Assembly (NCBI GenBank): GCA_021822565.1
Contig: JAKAQM010000003.1
Span: forward strand, 1-55,008
Source: Actinomycetes bacterium
Lineage (GTDB): Bacteria; Actinomycetota; Acidimicrobiia; Acidimicrobiales; RAAP-2
Direction: 5' to 3'
Length of the DNA: 55,008 bases
The first letter of the stretch is position 1. The number at the start of each line of letters is the position of its first letter. The position numbers and the translations under genes are program-made. This document shows positions 7,641 through 15,224 of the stretch, piece by piece. The notes beneath the pieces were generated by a model, which saw only the letters and a list, made by a program, of their open reading frames with translations, made no database searches and had not been told where the DNA came from.

Positions 7641-10600
7641 CAGAAGACCTCGGGGACGTGGCGACGGCCGCGGCGCTCGAGCTCGTCGAGGACGCGCCGC
7701 TCCACGTGCTCGACGATCCACTCGAGGATCTCCGCGGCGCCCGGCGCGCTCGAGGGCTGTACGGTCGGGGGGACCGGTTCCACCATGGGTGCTCCCTTCT
7801 TCCCGAGCTGCGATGCGATGGCCGGCACGGGTGCAGCGCCGAGGTGCAGCGGCACCGGGAGAAACCCCGGCGAGACGTGGCCGGCGGCGTCTCCGACGGC
7901 GCTGCCTGCCGCCCCAGCGCCGCCACCGGCACTGCCTGTAGCGAGATCACCTCCGCCGGCGCCGGCAGGGGGACGTGGACGGCCTGGGAGGTCTGGGAGG
8001 CCTGGCAGGCCCCACGTCATCGACCCCATCCCCACCGCCCTCGCCCTCTCGATGAGCGCGGCCAACCCGGGGTCCACGCGTGCCACCGATTCGAGCCGCA
8101 CCGACGCGCCAGCGGCCTCCGCCCCCGCTGGCGCCGTCGTCTGCGCGCGGCCGGTCCACGTCGCCGATCTGCTCGGCGGCGACGCGAACCCTGCGCCGGG
8201 GGGTATGGGACCCGCGCCGGCAGACGCGAACCGTGCTCCGGGGGGTATGGGGCCCGCGCCGGGCGAGCCGCGGGTGCCGATCAGGGCCCCGTTCGGCGGC
8301 CGCACACGCATGGGGCTCTCCGCGCCCACACGCCCCGGGACCCACGAGGAGGCACTGCGTCCCTGTCCCAGTGCCCCTCCCTGGCCACCACCGTCCACGG
8401 CACTACCGCCTGCCGTCGCGCCGCCTGCCGTCGCGCCGCCTGCCGTCGCGCCGCCGCCCCTCGCGCCGCCGCCCCTCGCGCCGCGCGCTCGGCCCTCGCC
8501 TGCACCGCGACCGGGTGCGGCGCTGCCACGTGTCACGACGAACGACCCGGCCGGGACGAGCGGCGCCGCGTCGGAGGCGGCCAGCTCGCGGACGAGCGAG
8601 CCGATCCGGCGCGCAAGCCCCTCCTCGTGATCGTGCACGTCGTCGTGGAAGAAGCGCGGCACCGGCGCGGAAGTCGACGCGCCCCCCGCACGGTCGCGTC
8701 GGCGTCGGCTCGCATGCACAAGCTCGTGCGCCACGACGCCGACGGAGGCCGGCGCTGTGTCGGGCCGGCGCGCGAGGTGCACAACCCGCCCGATCGTCGC
8801 TGCAGGACGCCCGGCAATGGCCAGCGCGGCAGCGCTCGCTGGACCGGCGCGCAGCTCGAACGCACCTGCGCCTCCAAGCGCGCGCGCAAGCGGCTCCAGG
8901 CGCGGCGGCAGCGCGACCACCGGGTCCGGCGCGCGCCTGGCGAGCTCGGCAACGAGCCTCCCCGCCCGGACGCTCTGGGTGCCCCTGGCGGCCGGACGGG
9001 CGGCATGGTGCTCCCACACGCGCCCCAGCCCCGACGCCGTTCCCTGCACCGACCGCGTCCCCTGCCTCGATCCCGTTCCCGGCGTCGTTCCTGACGGCCT
9101 GGCCTCCGACGCCGCTGCGGCCCCCGCTGTGCGCGACGCCGTCTCGCCCAGTGTCCCCGCAGGCTGCGCCACACGGACGACCGGCAGTCGAGACGTGAAG
9201 GGGAGCGCCACCCACCCAGCCGTCGGTGCGCGGACCTCCTCACGTTCACCGGCGGCACGAGCCAGCCTCGAGAACGACAGGGCCGACGTGGGCGCGTGGG
9301 GCGCCGTGCGCGACGTGGGCGCGTGGGGCGCCGTGCGCGACGTGGGCGCCTGGGGCGCCGTGCGCGACAGGGACCCTGGCGCGGGTGGCGCCATGCCGAG
9401 CGGCGGCATCCGCCGGGCCTGGACTCGCGTCCCGGTGCGGTCGCGTGCGAACTGCAGGTGCCCGATCGCCGTCGTGAGCGGTGACGCCTCGGGCACTGCG
9501 CGCACGTCGCCTTTCCCGCTCCAGACCTGCCGATCCCGATCGCGAGGGGCATCGCCGAGCCGGCGAGCAGGGCGCGGGTTGGTCAGGCCCCGACGTGCCT
9601 CGGACGGTGCCGCTGAGCTCGATGGCAAACCGGGCACGAGCTGTGCCATGTCCCGCGCCGTGCTCCGCGACATCGCCTCTCGGGGGCTCCGCGACATCGC
9701 CTGCGGGACCCGCCGGACGCTCATGTGCTGTGGTGCCCGAGGCGGCGCGCCGCCTACTGGCGCCGTCGGTCCCCGGCGCGGTCGGCCCCTGTCGCCGTCG
9801 GCCACCCAGCGCGGCCCGCTCGACGAAAGGCTTTCGCCGATCGCCATCGCGATGTGCGCGGGTTGGCTCGGCCACGCAGGGGCAGCCGCAAGGCGTTCGG
9901 CGAGGAGCACGGCTCCGCCGGCCGACCCGCCAGTCTGCAGGCCGGTGGATGCTCCCGCCAGCGTGGCGGCGGAACCGCCCGCCTGGAGGCCGGTCCGCAT
10001 TTCGGACCGAGCACTGGCCTTGCCATTCTTCTCACTTCGGCCGAGGTCGTCGCCCTGCGAGCCGCCGGAGCGAGCGTCCCGGACCGGCGGGGATGGGCTG
10101 ACCCCGCCGGAGCGAGCGTCCCGGACCGGCGGGGATGGGCTGACCCCGCCGGAGCGAGCGTCCCGGACCGGCGGGGAGCTTCGACCCCGCTGGGAGCCGC
10201 CTGGGTCTCGAGCGTCCTCCATGCGAAGGGCCGCGTCGCCTGCCGGCGCGCTGGTTCCCCCTGCCCTCGCCGGGCCCGCGTCGTCCGCAGGGGTGCCAGT
10301 GCGTCCTGCGGCCTGGCGCGCCAGCGAGGACAGCGACGGCCGCGGGGGTCGCGACTGGGGGGGTCGAGCCCTCGACGCATCCGAATGGCGGGCCTCGCGG
10401 GTCGTGAGGACCTGACCGACCGCGGCCACGTCGGGCAGCGGGCGCACCGGAAGGGCCTCGGACCGCAAGCGCGCCATGAAGCCTCCCGGACCAGCCGATC
10501 CCCACGCGCTCGGCGCGAGAGCGGCGCGCGGCAGCGTTCCCGCGCGCAGCGTGCTGACGGAGGCCTGGTCTTGCCCTGTGCCCGCTGCGACCCGCGGCAC

Positions 10601-10999
10601 AGCGCGATCGCCCCACGTCAGGCGTGCACGCGCCTTCGCCTTCAGGGCGAGCTCGGCGGCCAGCGCAGCCGCGCGGGTGGCCGCAAGCCTCGGCACGGCG
10701 GGCGGCTCCACGATGGCCATCTCGGGACCCGTCGCCGGCGCGCCCTCTACTCGTCTCGTCACCGCGGAGCGGATGCCGAGCGACGAGCGCGCGGCGAGCG
10801 ACCTCCCGATCGCCGAGGAGAACCGCTGGCCGCGACGCACCACGAGCCCCACCGAGCGATCCGGCGCACGGGAGGGGAGCCGAGCGTGCCACGCCAGCCG
10901 GGCGCCGATCGACCGTCCAAGCCACGGCGGCGCCGGGGCAGGGGCGTCATCGGGGCTCACCTCGGTCGGAGCTGCGCTGGTGGCGGCGGTATCGGGCAC
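7640..10999 (-). CDS. Giant DUF4157 (eCIS core domain) protein with long disordered regions
   Basis: The protein has 1119 residues from a GTG just past the tube stop (start uncertain; the frame is open further upstream). Residues 1-690 are mostly low-complexity Arg/Ala/Pro/Ser sequence with tandem repeats. A DUF4157 domain lies at about residues 700-775, containing the HELVH metallopeptidase-type motif (residues 758-762, inside SVGVVAHELVHASRR). A further Gly/Ala/Pro-rich stretch follows, then a helical C-terminus (AAEILEWIVEHVERRVLDEL) of the kind that ends many eCIS-linked DUF4157 proteins. DUF4157 marks eCIS loci and is found in cargo or cargo-loading proteins; known members are usually much shorter. 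Whether the HExxH is active is unknown, and no toxin domain was recognised. Confidence 0.82.
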   Translation of the reverse strand: MPDTAATSAAPTEVSPDDAPAPAPPWLGRSIGARLAWHARLPSRAPDRSVGLVVRRGQRFSSAIGRSLAARSSLGIRSAVTRRVEGAPATGPEMAIVEPPAVPRLAATRAAALAAELALKAKARARLTWGDRAVPRVAAGTGQDQASVSTLRAGTLPRAALAPSAWGSAGPGGFMARLRSEALPVRPLPDVAAVGQVLTTREARHSDASRARPPQSRPPRPSLSSLARQAAGRTGTPADDAGPARAGGTSAPAGDAALRMEDARDPGGSQRGRSSPPVRDARSGGVSPSPPVRDARSGGVSPSPPVRDARSGGSQGDDLGRSEKNGKASARSEMRTGLQAGGSAATLAGASTGLQTGGSAGGAVLLAERLAAAPAWPSQPAHIAMAIGESLSSSGPRWVADGDRGRPRRGPTAPVGGAPPRAPQHMSVRRVPQAMSRSPREAMSRSTARDMAQLVPGLPSSSAAPSEARRGLTNPRPARRLGDAPRDRDRQVWSGKGDVRAVPEASPLTTAIGHLQFARDRTGTRVQARRMPPLGMAPPAPGSLSRTAPQAPTSRTAPHAPTSRTAPHAPTSALSFSRLARAAGEREEVRAPTAGWVALPFTSRLPVVRVAQPAGTLGETASRTAGAAAASEARPSGTTPGTGSRQGTRSVQGTASGLGRVWEHHAARPAARGTQSVRAGRLVAELARRAPDPVVALPPRLEPLARALGGAGAFELRAGPASAAALAIAGRPAATIGRVVHLARRPDTAPASVGVVAHELVHASRRRRDRAGGASTSAPVPRFFHDDVHDHEEGLARRIGSLVRELAASDAAPLVPAGSFVVTRGSAAPGRGAGEGRARGARGGGARGGGATAGGATAGGATAGGSAVDGGGQGGALGQGRSASSWVPGRVGAESPMRVRPPNGALIGTRGSPGAGPIPPGARFASAGAGPIPPGAGFASPPSRSATWTGRAQTTAPAGAEAAGASVRLESVARVDPGLAALIERARAVGMGSMTWGLPGLPDLPGRPRPPAGAGGGDLATGSAGGGAGAAGSAVGDAAGHVSPGFLPVPLHLGAAPVPAIASQLGKKGAPMVEPVPPTVQPSSAPGAAEILEWIVEHVERRVLDELERRGRRHVPEVF
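8408..8452 (-). repeat. 15-bp tandem repeat, three copies, within the DUF4157 gene
   Basis: Three exact 15-bp copies at 8408-8422, 8423-8437 and 8438-8452 encode a Gly-Gly-Ala-Thr-Ala module. A related GGARGG-type stretch continues the low complexity beside it. The repeat is in frame and likely varies in copy number between strains. Confidence 0.9.
9285..9365 (-). repeat. 27-bp tandem repeat, three copies, within the DUF4157 gene
   Basis: Copies at 9285-9311, 9312-9338 and 9339-9365; the third differs by one base. Each encodes the nine-residue unit APHAPTSRT (or APQAPTSRT-like) in the disordered part of the protein, so the reading frame is preserved whatever the copy number. Confidence 0.9.
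10064..10177 (-). repeat. 42-bp tandem repeat, 2.7 copies, within the DUF4157 gene
   Basis: Units begin at 10064, 10106 and 10148; the first two are identical and the third breaks off after about 30 bases. Each encodes the 14-residue unit SPPVRDARSGGVSP. Period and frame match, so it is a protein-level repeat that probably arose by slippage. Confidence 0.9.
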
Positions 11000-11009
11000 G
11001 TGCCTGGCC

Positions 11010-11477
11010 TCAGAACGTCTTCGACGTGAAGCCGTGGTGCGCGATCTCGAGCTCCTCGCTCGCCGCACCGTCTGTTCCTGCCGAGAGCGTCGGACCGCTC
11101 CAGCGCACGGCGAACGCACCCTGCATCTCCCAGGAGCGAAGGCGCTTGCCGTCGTCGGCGATCAGCGTGATCGCGGCCGTCGTGCGCTCGAGCTTGTCGC
11201 GGTTCGACTCGAAGCGCGGGCCTGCGGACTTGTTCACCCACTCGAAGAGCGCGTCGCTGTTCGTGATGCCGCGCCGCAGCACGATGTTGGGCCAGGTCAG
11301 ACGGCCCGGGAGCTTGTGCACGTACCCGTTCTCGCCTCCTTCTGCGTACGTGACGGTGTCCACGTTCACCTCGAGGCCAGAGACCTCGGCAAACAGCCCG
11401 ATGCTCTCGCCGTCGACTTCGAAAAGGAAGTTCGACCTGGTGGGAACGAGACCGCTGATCCCTGTCGTCATCGACAT
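11010..11477 (-). CDS. Tail tube protein, T4 gp19 family (eCIS tube 2)
   Basis: The protein has 155 residues. The gp19-like tube fold is indicated by NFLFEVDGESIGLFAEVSGLE, EGGENGYVHKLPGR and ITLIADDGKRLRSWEMQGAF. The start ATG at 11477 is chosen because GGAGG lies 8 bases upstream; the frame is open further. Contractile injection systems commonly encode two or three paralogous tube proteins, the less abundant one forming the layer next to the baseplate. This copy lies beside the spike-side genes, so it may be that adaptor tube (Afp5 type); that assignment is inferred. Confidence 0.93.
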   Translation of the reverse strand: MSMTTGISGLVPTRSNFLFEVDGESIGLFAEVSGLEVNVDTVTYAEGGENGYVHKLPGRLTWPNIVLRRGITNSDALFEWVNKSAGPRFESNRDKLERTTAAITLIADDGKRLRSWEMQGAFAVRWSGPTLSAGTDGAASEELEIAHHGFTSKTF

Positions 11478-11520
11478 CGACGTGCCTCCTCGACGCGTCG
11501 ACGCGTCGCCGCGCACCCGG

Positions 11521-11691
11521 TCACATCTGCCTCGCCTCTGCCCATGCCCTGGCGTTCAACGATGCGACGCCATAGACGAGGCGGGCACGGTCGGCGTGCT
11601 CGAGGTCCAACAGGTCGTCGAGCGGCCAGTGCAGGTGGTACGCGAGGTAGATGAGCTCCTGCCAGAGCGTGTCGATCGGGTACTGCTTCAT
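11521..11691 (-). CDS. DUF6760-like small eCIS protein
   Basis: This is a 56-residue protein too short for simple gene filters. It starts MKQYPIDTLWQELIYLAYHL and continues HWPLDDLLDLEHADRARLV, matching the short conserved protein (DUF6760 type) that follows the tail assembly gene in actinobacterial eCIS loci. GAGGACCGG lies just upstream of the ATG, and the frame has no other start back to the preceding stop. It ends in TGA 43 bases before the tube start. Its function is unknown. Conserved position and the W-x(2)-E..AYHLHWP pattern support it as a real gene. Confidence 0.85.
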   Translation of the reverse strand: MKQYPIDTLWQELIYLAYHLHWPLDDLLDLEHADRARLVYGVASLNARAWAEARQM

Positions 11692-11745
11692 CCGCCGGTC
11701 CTCGGCTTCTTCGTCAACTTCGCGTCCGTGGCGCCGACCCCGGGC

Positions 11746-12267
11746 TCACCTGCCGGTGCTCGGCACCTCCTCGATGGCGTGCCGCCGACCCACAGGGCGC
11801 GGCCGGTCGTCGGGGCTCGTGTCCCCCGCCGCCTCCCCCGAGTGCTTCGCCGTCGCGGTCTCGTCGGACGCCGAGGGCCGCGCAGCTGACCCGCTCCCCG
11901 CAGAGGTCTCACCGCCCTGCGCGCGACCTGTCACATCGGCCGTGTGCTGGGCATCGAGGAGCGCCTCCACGTCCTCGTCCGAGCCGAAGTTGATGACGCC
12001 GTAGAAGTCCTGGAGGTACGCCAGGTCGGCAGCGAACAGCCCTTCGATCTCGTGACGCGTGACCATCGGCAGCGAGCCGAGCGACGTCACCACGCGGGAG
12101 AGCACGACGATCGTGAGCCGAGGGTCGTCGGGCCCGAGGATCGTGGGGTCACGAAGCGGCTCGAGCTCGTCGCGGGCGGTCGCGAGCCGCATCACCCCGC
12201 GACGGTGCACCGTGCCCGACTCGTCGACGTACCCCCTCGGGAGGACGAACTCGTACTCGGTCCGCAC
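11746..12267 (-). CDS. Phage tail assembly protein-like (eCIS)
   Basis: The protein has 173 residues from GTG. The conserved part is the first 105 residues: YEFVLPRGYVDESGTVHRRG, MRLATARDELEPLRDPTI, VVLSRVVTSLGSLPMVT and GLFAADLAYLQDFYGVIN, the pattern of the tail assembly family encoded between tube genes in eCIS clusters. The remaining 65 residues are a disordered Ala/Ser/Gly/Glu tail. It likely acts as a chaperone during tube or baseplate assembly, by position and family. The gene starts 13 bases after the upstream tube gene ends. Confidence 0.87.
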   Translation of the reverse strand: MRTEYEFVLPRGYVDESGTVHRRGVMRLATARDELEPLRDPTILGPDDPRLTIVVLSRVVTSLGSLPMVTRHEIEGLFAADLAYLQDFYGVINFGSDEDVEALLDAQHTADVTGRAQGGETSAGSGSAARPSASDETATAKHSGEAAGDTSPDDRPRPVGRRHAIEEVPSTGR

Positions 12268-12280
12268 CCTCGCCTACTCG

Positions 12281-12763
12281 CTACTTGACCCGGGTGAGCG
12301 ACTCGTACTGGAACGTGATCGATTCCTCGACGGGGTCGTTCTTCGTCACGTCGAAGGAGTCCACCGAGATCTTCGATGGCCACGCTTCGGTGAAGTTCCA
12401 GCGCGAGATCTCCTTCAAGGTGCTGTCGTAGACCACGAGCGAGCCGCTCTTGCGCTCTTGGTTCCGGTTGTCGGCAGACATCCCCTTGTCCCTGATCGTC
12501 ATGAACCACTTCCACAGCGGGTCGTTGGCCGATGTCAGTGGCGAGAGGCGCTTCACCGTGAATTCGCCGGTCCACTTCGGCTTCGAGTACGCGACGTGCT
12601 GGACGAGCTGGCCCTTGGACGTTCGCTGGTTGATGTCCAGCTTCTCGAGCTCGACGGCGATGCCGTCGATCGAGGTGAGGTTCGAGATGACCTCGCCGCT
12701 CACCTCCAAGAAGAAGTTGGTCGCGACCAGCGGGTCTTCTTTCAACAGGTTGAATGAGGGCAT
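12281..12763 (-). CDS. Major tail tube protein, T4 gp19 family (eCIS tube 1)
   Basis: The protein has 160 residues, with the gp19/Hcp-like tube signature: LVATNFFLEVSGEVISNLTS, then VELEKLDINQRTSKGQLVQH, WTGEFTVKRL and a C-terminal SITFQYESL strand. AGGAGC lies a few bases before the ATG, so the start is firm. It follows the sheath gene in the usual sheath-tube order, so it is probably the main inner tube. 155 bases separate it from the sheath gene; no clear terminator lies in that gap. Confidence 0.93.
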   Translation of the reverse strand: MPSFNLLKEDPLVATNFFLEVSGEVISNLTSIDGIAVELEKLDINQRTSKGQLVQHVAYSKPKWTGEFTVKRLSPLTSANDPLWKWFMTIRDKGMSADNRNQERKSGSLVVYDSTLKEISRWNFTEAWPSKISVDSFDVTKNDPVEESITFQYESLTRVK

Positions 12764-12918
12764 CGACGCTCCTTAGGTGTCCTGGGTGGGTGTCGGGGTT
12801 CCGTTTTCTGGGTGACTGTCCTGTGGTGAATTCGGTGCCACTGGGGTGAGATCGGTCCTCCCAGCCTCAACGGCGGTGGTGACGCTGTCGCCTGGCGCGG
12901 CGGAGGCCGCCGGCTCCC

Positions 12919-14499
12919 TCAGGCCGCTACCTGCTTCTGCTGGCTGATCCGGAAGATGACGAACTCGGCCGGCTTCACCGGCGCGATGCCGACCTCCACG
13001 ACGAGCTTGCCCTCGTCGATGGACTCGGGCGGGTTGGTCTCTGCATCGCACTTCACGTAGAACGCCTGATCGGCCGACGTCCCGAACAGCGCGCCCTCCT
13101 TCCACAGACCGGTCAGGAACGCGGTGACGGTGCGCTTCACCCCTTCCCAGAGGCTGATGTCGTTGGGCTCGAAGACGGTCCACTGCGTGCCGTCGAGGAT
13201 CGTCGTCTCCACCATGTTGAAGAGGCGGCGCACGTTGATGTAACGCCAGTCGCTGTCCGACGAGAGCGTGCGCGCGCCCCAGATGCGGATCCCGCGGGTC
13301 CCGAACGGCCGGATGCAGTTGATGCCGATCGGGTTCAAGAGCGACTGCTCGTTCTTCGTGATCGGCCGCTCGACATCGAGGCAGCCGCGGATCGTGTCAT
13401 TGGCCGGTGCCTTCCAGACGCCACGGGTGTCGTCCGTGCGCGCCCAGACGCCGGCGACGTGGCCGGAGGGTGGCACGAACACCTCGCGGTCTCCGTTGGT
13501 CGCCGCGGGGTTCTCGATCTTGATCCACGGGTAGTAGAAGGCCGCGAACGCCGAGTCGTACATCGCGACGTCGCTCCGCCATTCCTTCACCTGCTGGGGG
13601 GTCATTCCCGGCGGGGAGTCCAAGATGGCCATCCGGTTCCCCTGCTGCTCGCAGTGGGAGATGAGCGCCGTCTGCACCTGCTTCCACAGCCCGAGGTCGA
13701 CCGTCCCGTCCTCCTTGCGAGCCGCGGTCACGAGGTCGGGAACGATGACCATGGTCACCTCGTCGGCGATGGACAGTCCGTTGATGCCCGTGCGCGCCGA
13801 CTCGGACCCGGCGAACTTCCGCCCCGAGACGGGGACCGGCACTGGTGCAGGCGCAACGAGCGGGTATGCCCCGGGCTTCAGCACCTCCATGACCGACGCG
13901 AGGTCGACGTCCTTGTCGAGGTCGAGCTTCACCCTGACGCGCGTCGACGTCGCGTTCACGACCTTCTCCACGTTGCGCTCACTCGGAGTGACGGTGAGCG
14001 CCTCGAACGTCTCGACCGGCTTGTCGCCTTCGAGAACCGTCAGCGTGAACGGGGCCGGCTCGCCGCTCTCGACCGCATCCTCGCCGAGATCGACCGACTC
14101 GACGGCGATCGTGAGCGCGGCGCCCGGCTCGATGCTCGAGACCGAGATCGGGGTGCCCAACGCACGGTCTGCGGCTGGCAAGGCGGCCTGCGCCGGTTCC
14201 TCGGGGGGCGCGGTGTTCGGGATGCGCACGATATAGGCGATCGACCCGCCGTTCTGGAAGTAGCCGTAGACGGAGAGCGGCAGCATGCAGCCAGGGGCGA
14301 ACCCGCCGTAGAGCTGCTCGAACTGCGTCCAGCTCGTCACGAGCCGGGGCTTCACCCCATCGGGGTCTGATGGATCGTCAGCTGGCGCCCGCTCCGTGAA
14401 CCCCACGAAGGCGGCGATCGCCGTCGCCGCCGCCGTCAGGCTCTTCTGGGAAGAGGGCACCTCCTCCACGTAGACACCAGGCGCTGCATAGGTCGGCAC
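12919..14499 (-). CDS. Contractile tail sheath protein (eCIS)
   Basis: The protein has 526 residues from GTG, with GAGGAGG about 11 bases upstream. The N-terminus YAAPGVYVEEVPSSQKSLTA and the C-terminal half (AGVWARTDDTRGVWKAPAND, INCIRPFGTRGIRIWGART, YINVRRLFNMVETTI) are the classic phage_sheath_1 signature. The last 25 residues (VGIAPVKPAEFVIFRISQ) form the C-terminal arm that links sheath subunits. This is the contractile outer cylinder; only one sheath gene is present here, whereas some eCIS have three. Confidence 0.96.
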   Translation of the reverse strand: MPTYAAPGVYVEEVPSSQKSLTAAATAIAAFVGFTERAPADDPSDPDGVKPRLVTSWTQFEQLYGGFAPGCMLPLSVYGYFQNGGSIAYIVRIPNTAPPEEPAQAALPAADRALGTPISVSSIEPGAALTIAVESVDLGEDAVESGEPAPFTLTVLEGDKPVETFEALTVTPSERNVEKVVNATSTRVRVKLDLDKDVDLASVMEVLKPGAYPLVAPAPVPVPVSGRKFAGSESARTGINGLSIADEVTMVIVPDLVTAARKEDGTVDLGLWKQVQTALISHCEQQGNRMAILDSPPGMTPQQVKEWRSDVAMYDSAFAAFYYPWIKIENPAATNGDREVFVPPSGHVAGVWARTDDTRGVWKAPANDTIRGCLDVERPITKNEQSLLNPIGINCIRPFGTRGIRIWGARTLSSDSDWRYINVRRLFNMVETTILDGTQWTVFEPNDISLWEGVKRTVTAFLTGLWKEGALFGTSADQAFYVKCDAETNPPESIDEGKLVVEVGIAPVKPAEFVIFRISQQKQVAA

Positions 14500-14679
14500 A
14501 GTCCCAACCCCCTCCTCGTCACGGACCTAGGGCTTCCCTGCGCGAAGGGAGATCTGCGGCTTCCACCTTCGGCCGCTCTCCATCCCGCGTAGTCCCACAA
14601 CGATAGCAAAGAACGTTGTCCCTTCCACTGGTTCGAGGAGGAAACGCCGCGATCCCCCCGGATGACGAAATCCTCGCGG

Positions 14680-14754
14680 GCCGCGCGCGTGTGGGGGTGC
14701 GCCAGCGCGCGCACCTGGCCGCGCGCGTGTGGGGGTTGTGCCAGCGCGCGCACC
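14680..14754. repeat. Two tandem copies of a 38-bp GC-rich hairpin-forming element between the sheath and PAAR-like genes
   Basis: Copies start at 14680 and 14718 and differ only at their centre. Each has a GCGCGCG arm and a CGCGCGC arm around a G-rich loop, so each transcript copy could fold. They lie in the 285-base gap downstream of the PAAR-like stop and upstream of the sheath start, and may attenuate read-through from the spike gene. Next to the PAAR-like stop a 13-bp direct repeat (CACCAGCGTCTTG) occurs at 14769 and 14786. No gene is seen in the gap. Confidence 0.7.
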
Positions 14755-14784
14755 GAGCCGTGCGCTGGCTCCACCAGCGTCTTG

Positions 14785-15165
14785 CTACACCAGCGTCTTG
14801 GTCGTGCCCGGGTCGAGGATCTCGATCACGCCGCCGTACGCGCAGATGCACGTGGAGCCCGCCACGAGCGCCGGCTTGCCGCCGAGAAGGGTGGTCGACG
14901 CCGGGATCCACGGCATGAGCACCGGCACGCAAGGCATGGGCGTGAGCACGCCGAACGCAGCGGACGTCGCCGCGGCGACCTCGGGGTTCGCGAGGCTCGT
15001 GCACATTCCGAAGGTCGGGAGGTTGGCCGGCGTCGAGCAGCTGATGTCCGCAGCGGGCCGGCCCTCGATCATGACCTGGCTCTCGGGGATGACGATCAAC
15101 GAGGCGGGCGCCATCCCGAAGCTGCACTGGACGAGCGCCCCTTCGACAACGGCTGGCATCGGCAT
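14785..15165 (-). CDS. PAAR-like spike tip protein (DUF4280 type, eCIS)
   Basis: The protein has 126 residues. The DUF4280/PAAR-like pattern is clear: VVEGALVQCSFGMAPASLIV, then IEGRPAADISCSTPANLPTFGMC, PCVPVLMPWIP and a Cys-rich end CICAYGGVIEILDPG. Such proteins cap the VgrG spike and sharpen the tip; the Cys residues would bind metal. It lies upstream of the sheath gene and near the GH18 gene, detached from vgrG. Confidence 0.9.
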   Translation of the reverse strand: MPMPAVVEGALVQCSFGMAPASLIVIPESQVMIEGRPAADISCSTPANLPTFGMCTSLANPEVAAATSAAFGVLTPMPCVPVLMPWIPASTTLLGGKPALVAGSTCICAYGGVIEILDPGTTKTLV

Positions 15166-15224
15166 CGCTACCCCCTCCCCTCAGCGCACGCGTCGCACAG
15201 CGCCGCGTCACGAGCCATGACACG

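Noticed and set aside
8757-10415. Plus-strand open frames opposite the DUF4157 gene
   Set aside because: The DUF4157 frame has a recognisable domain, protein-level repeats and coupled ends; the opposite frames have none.
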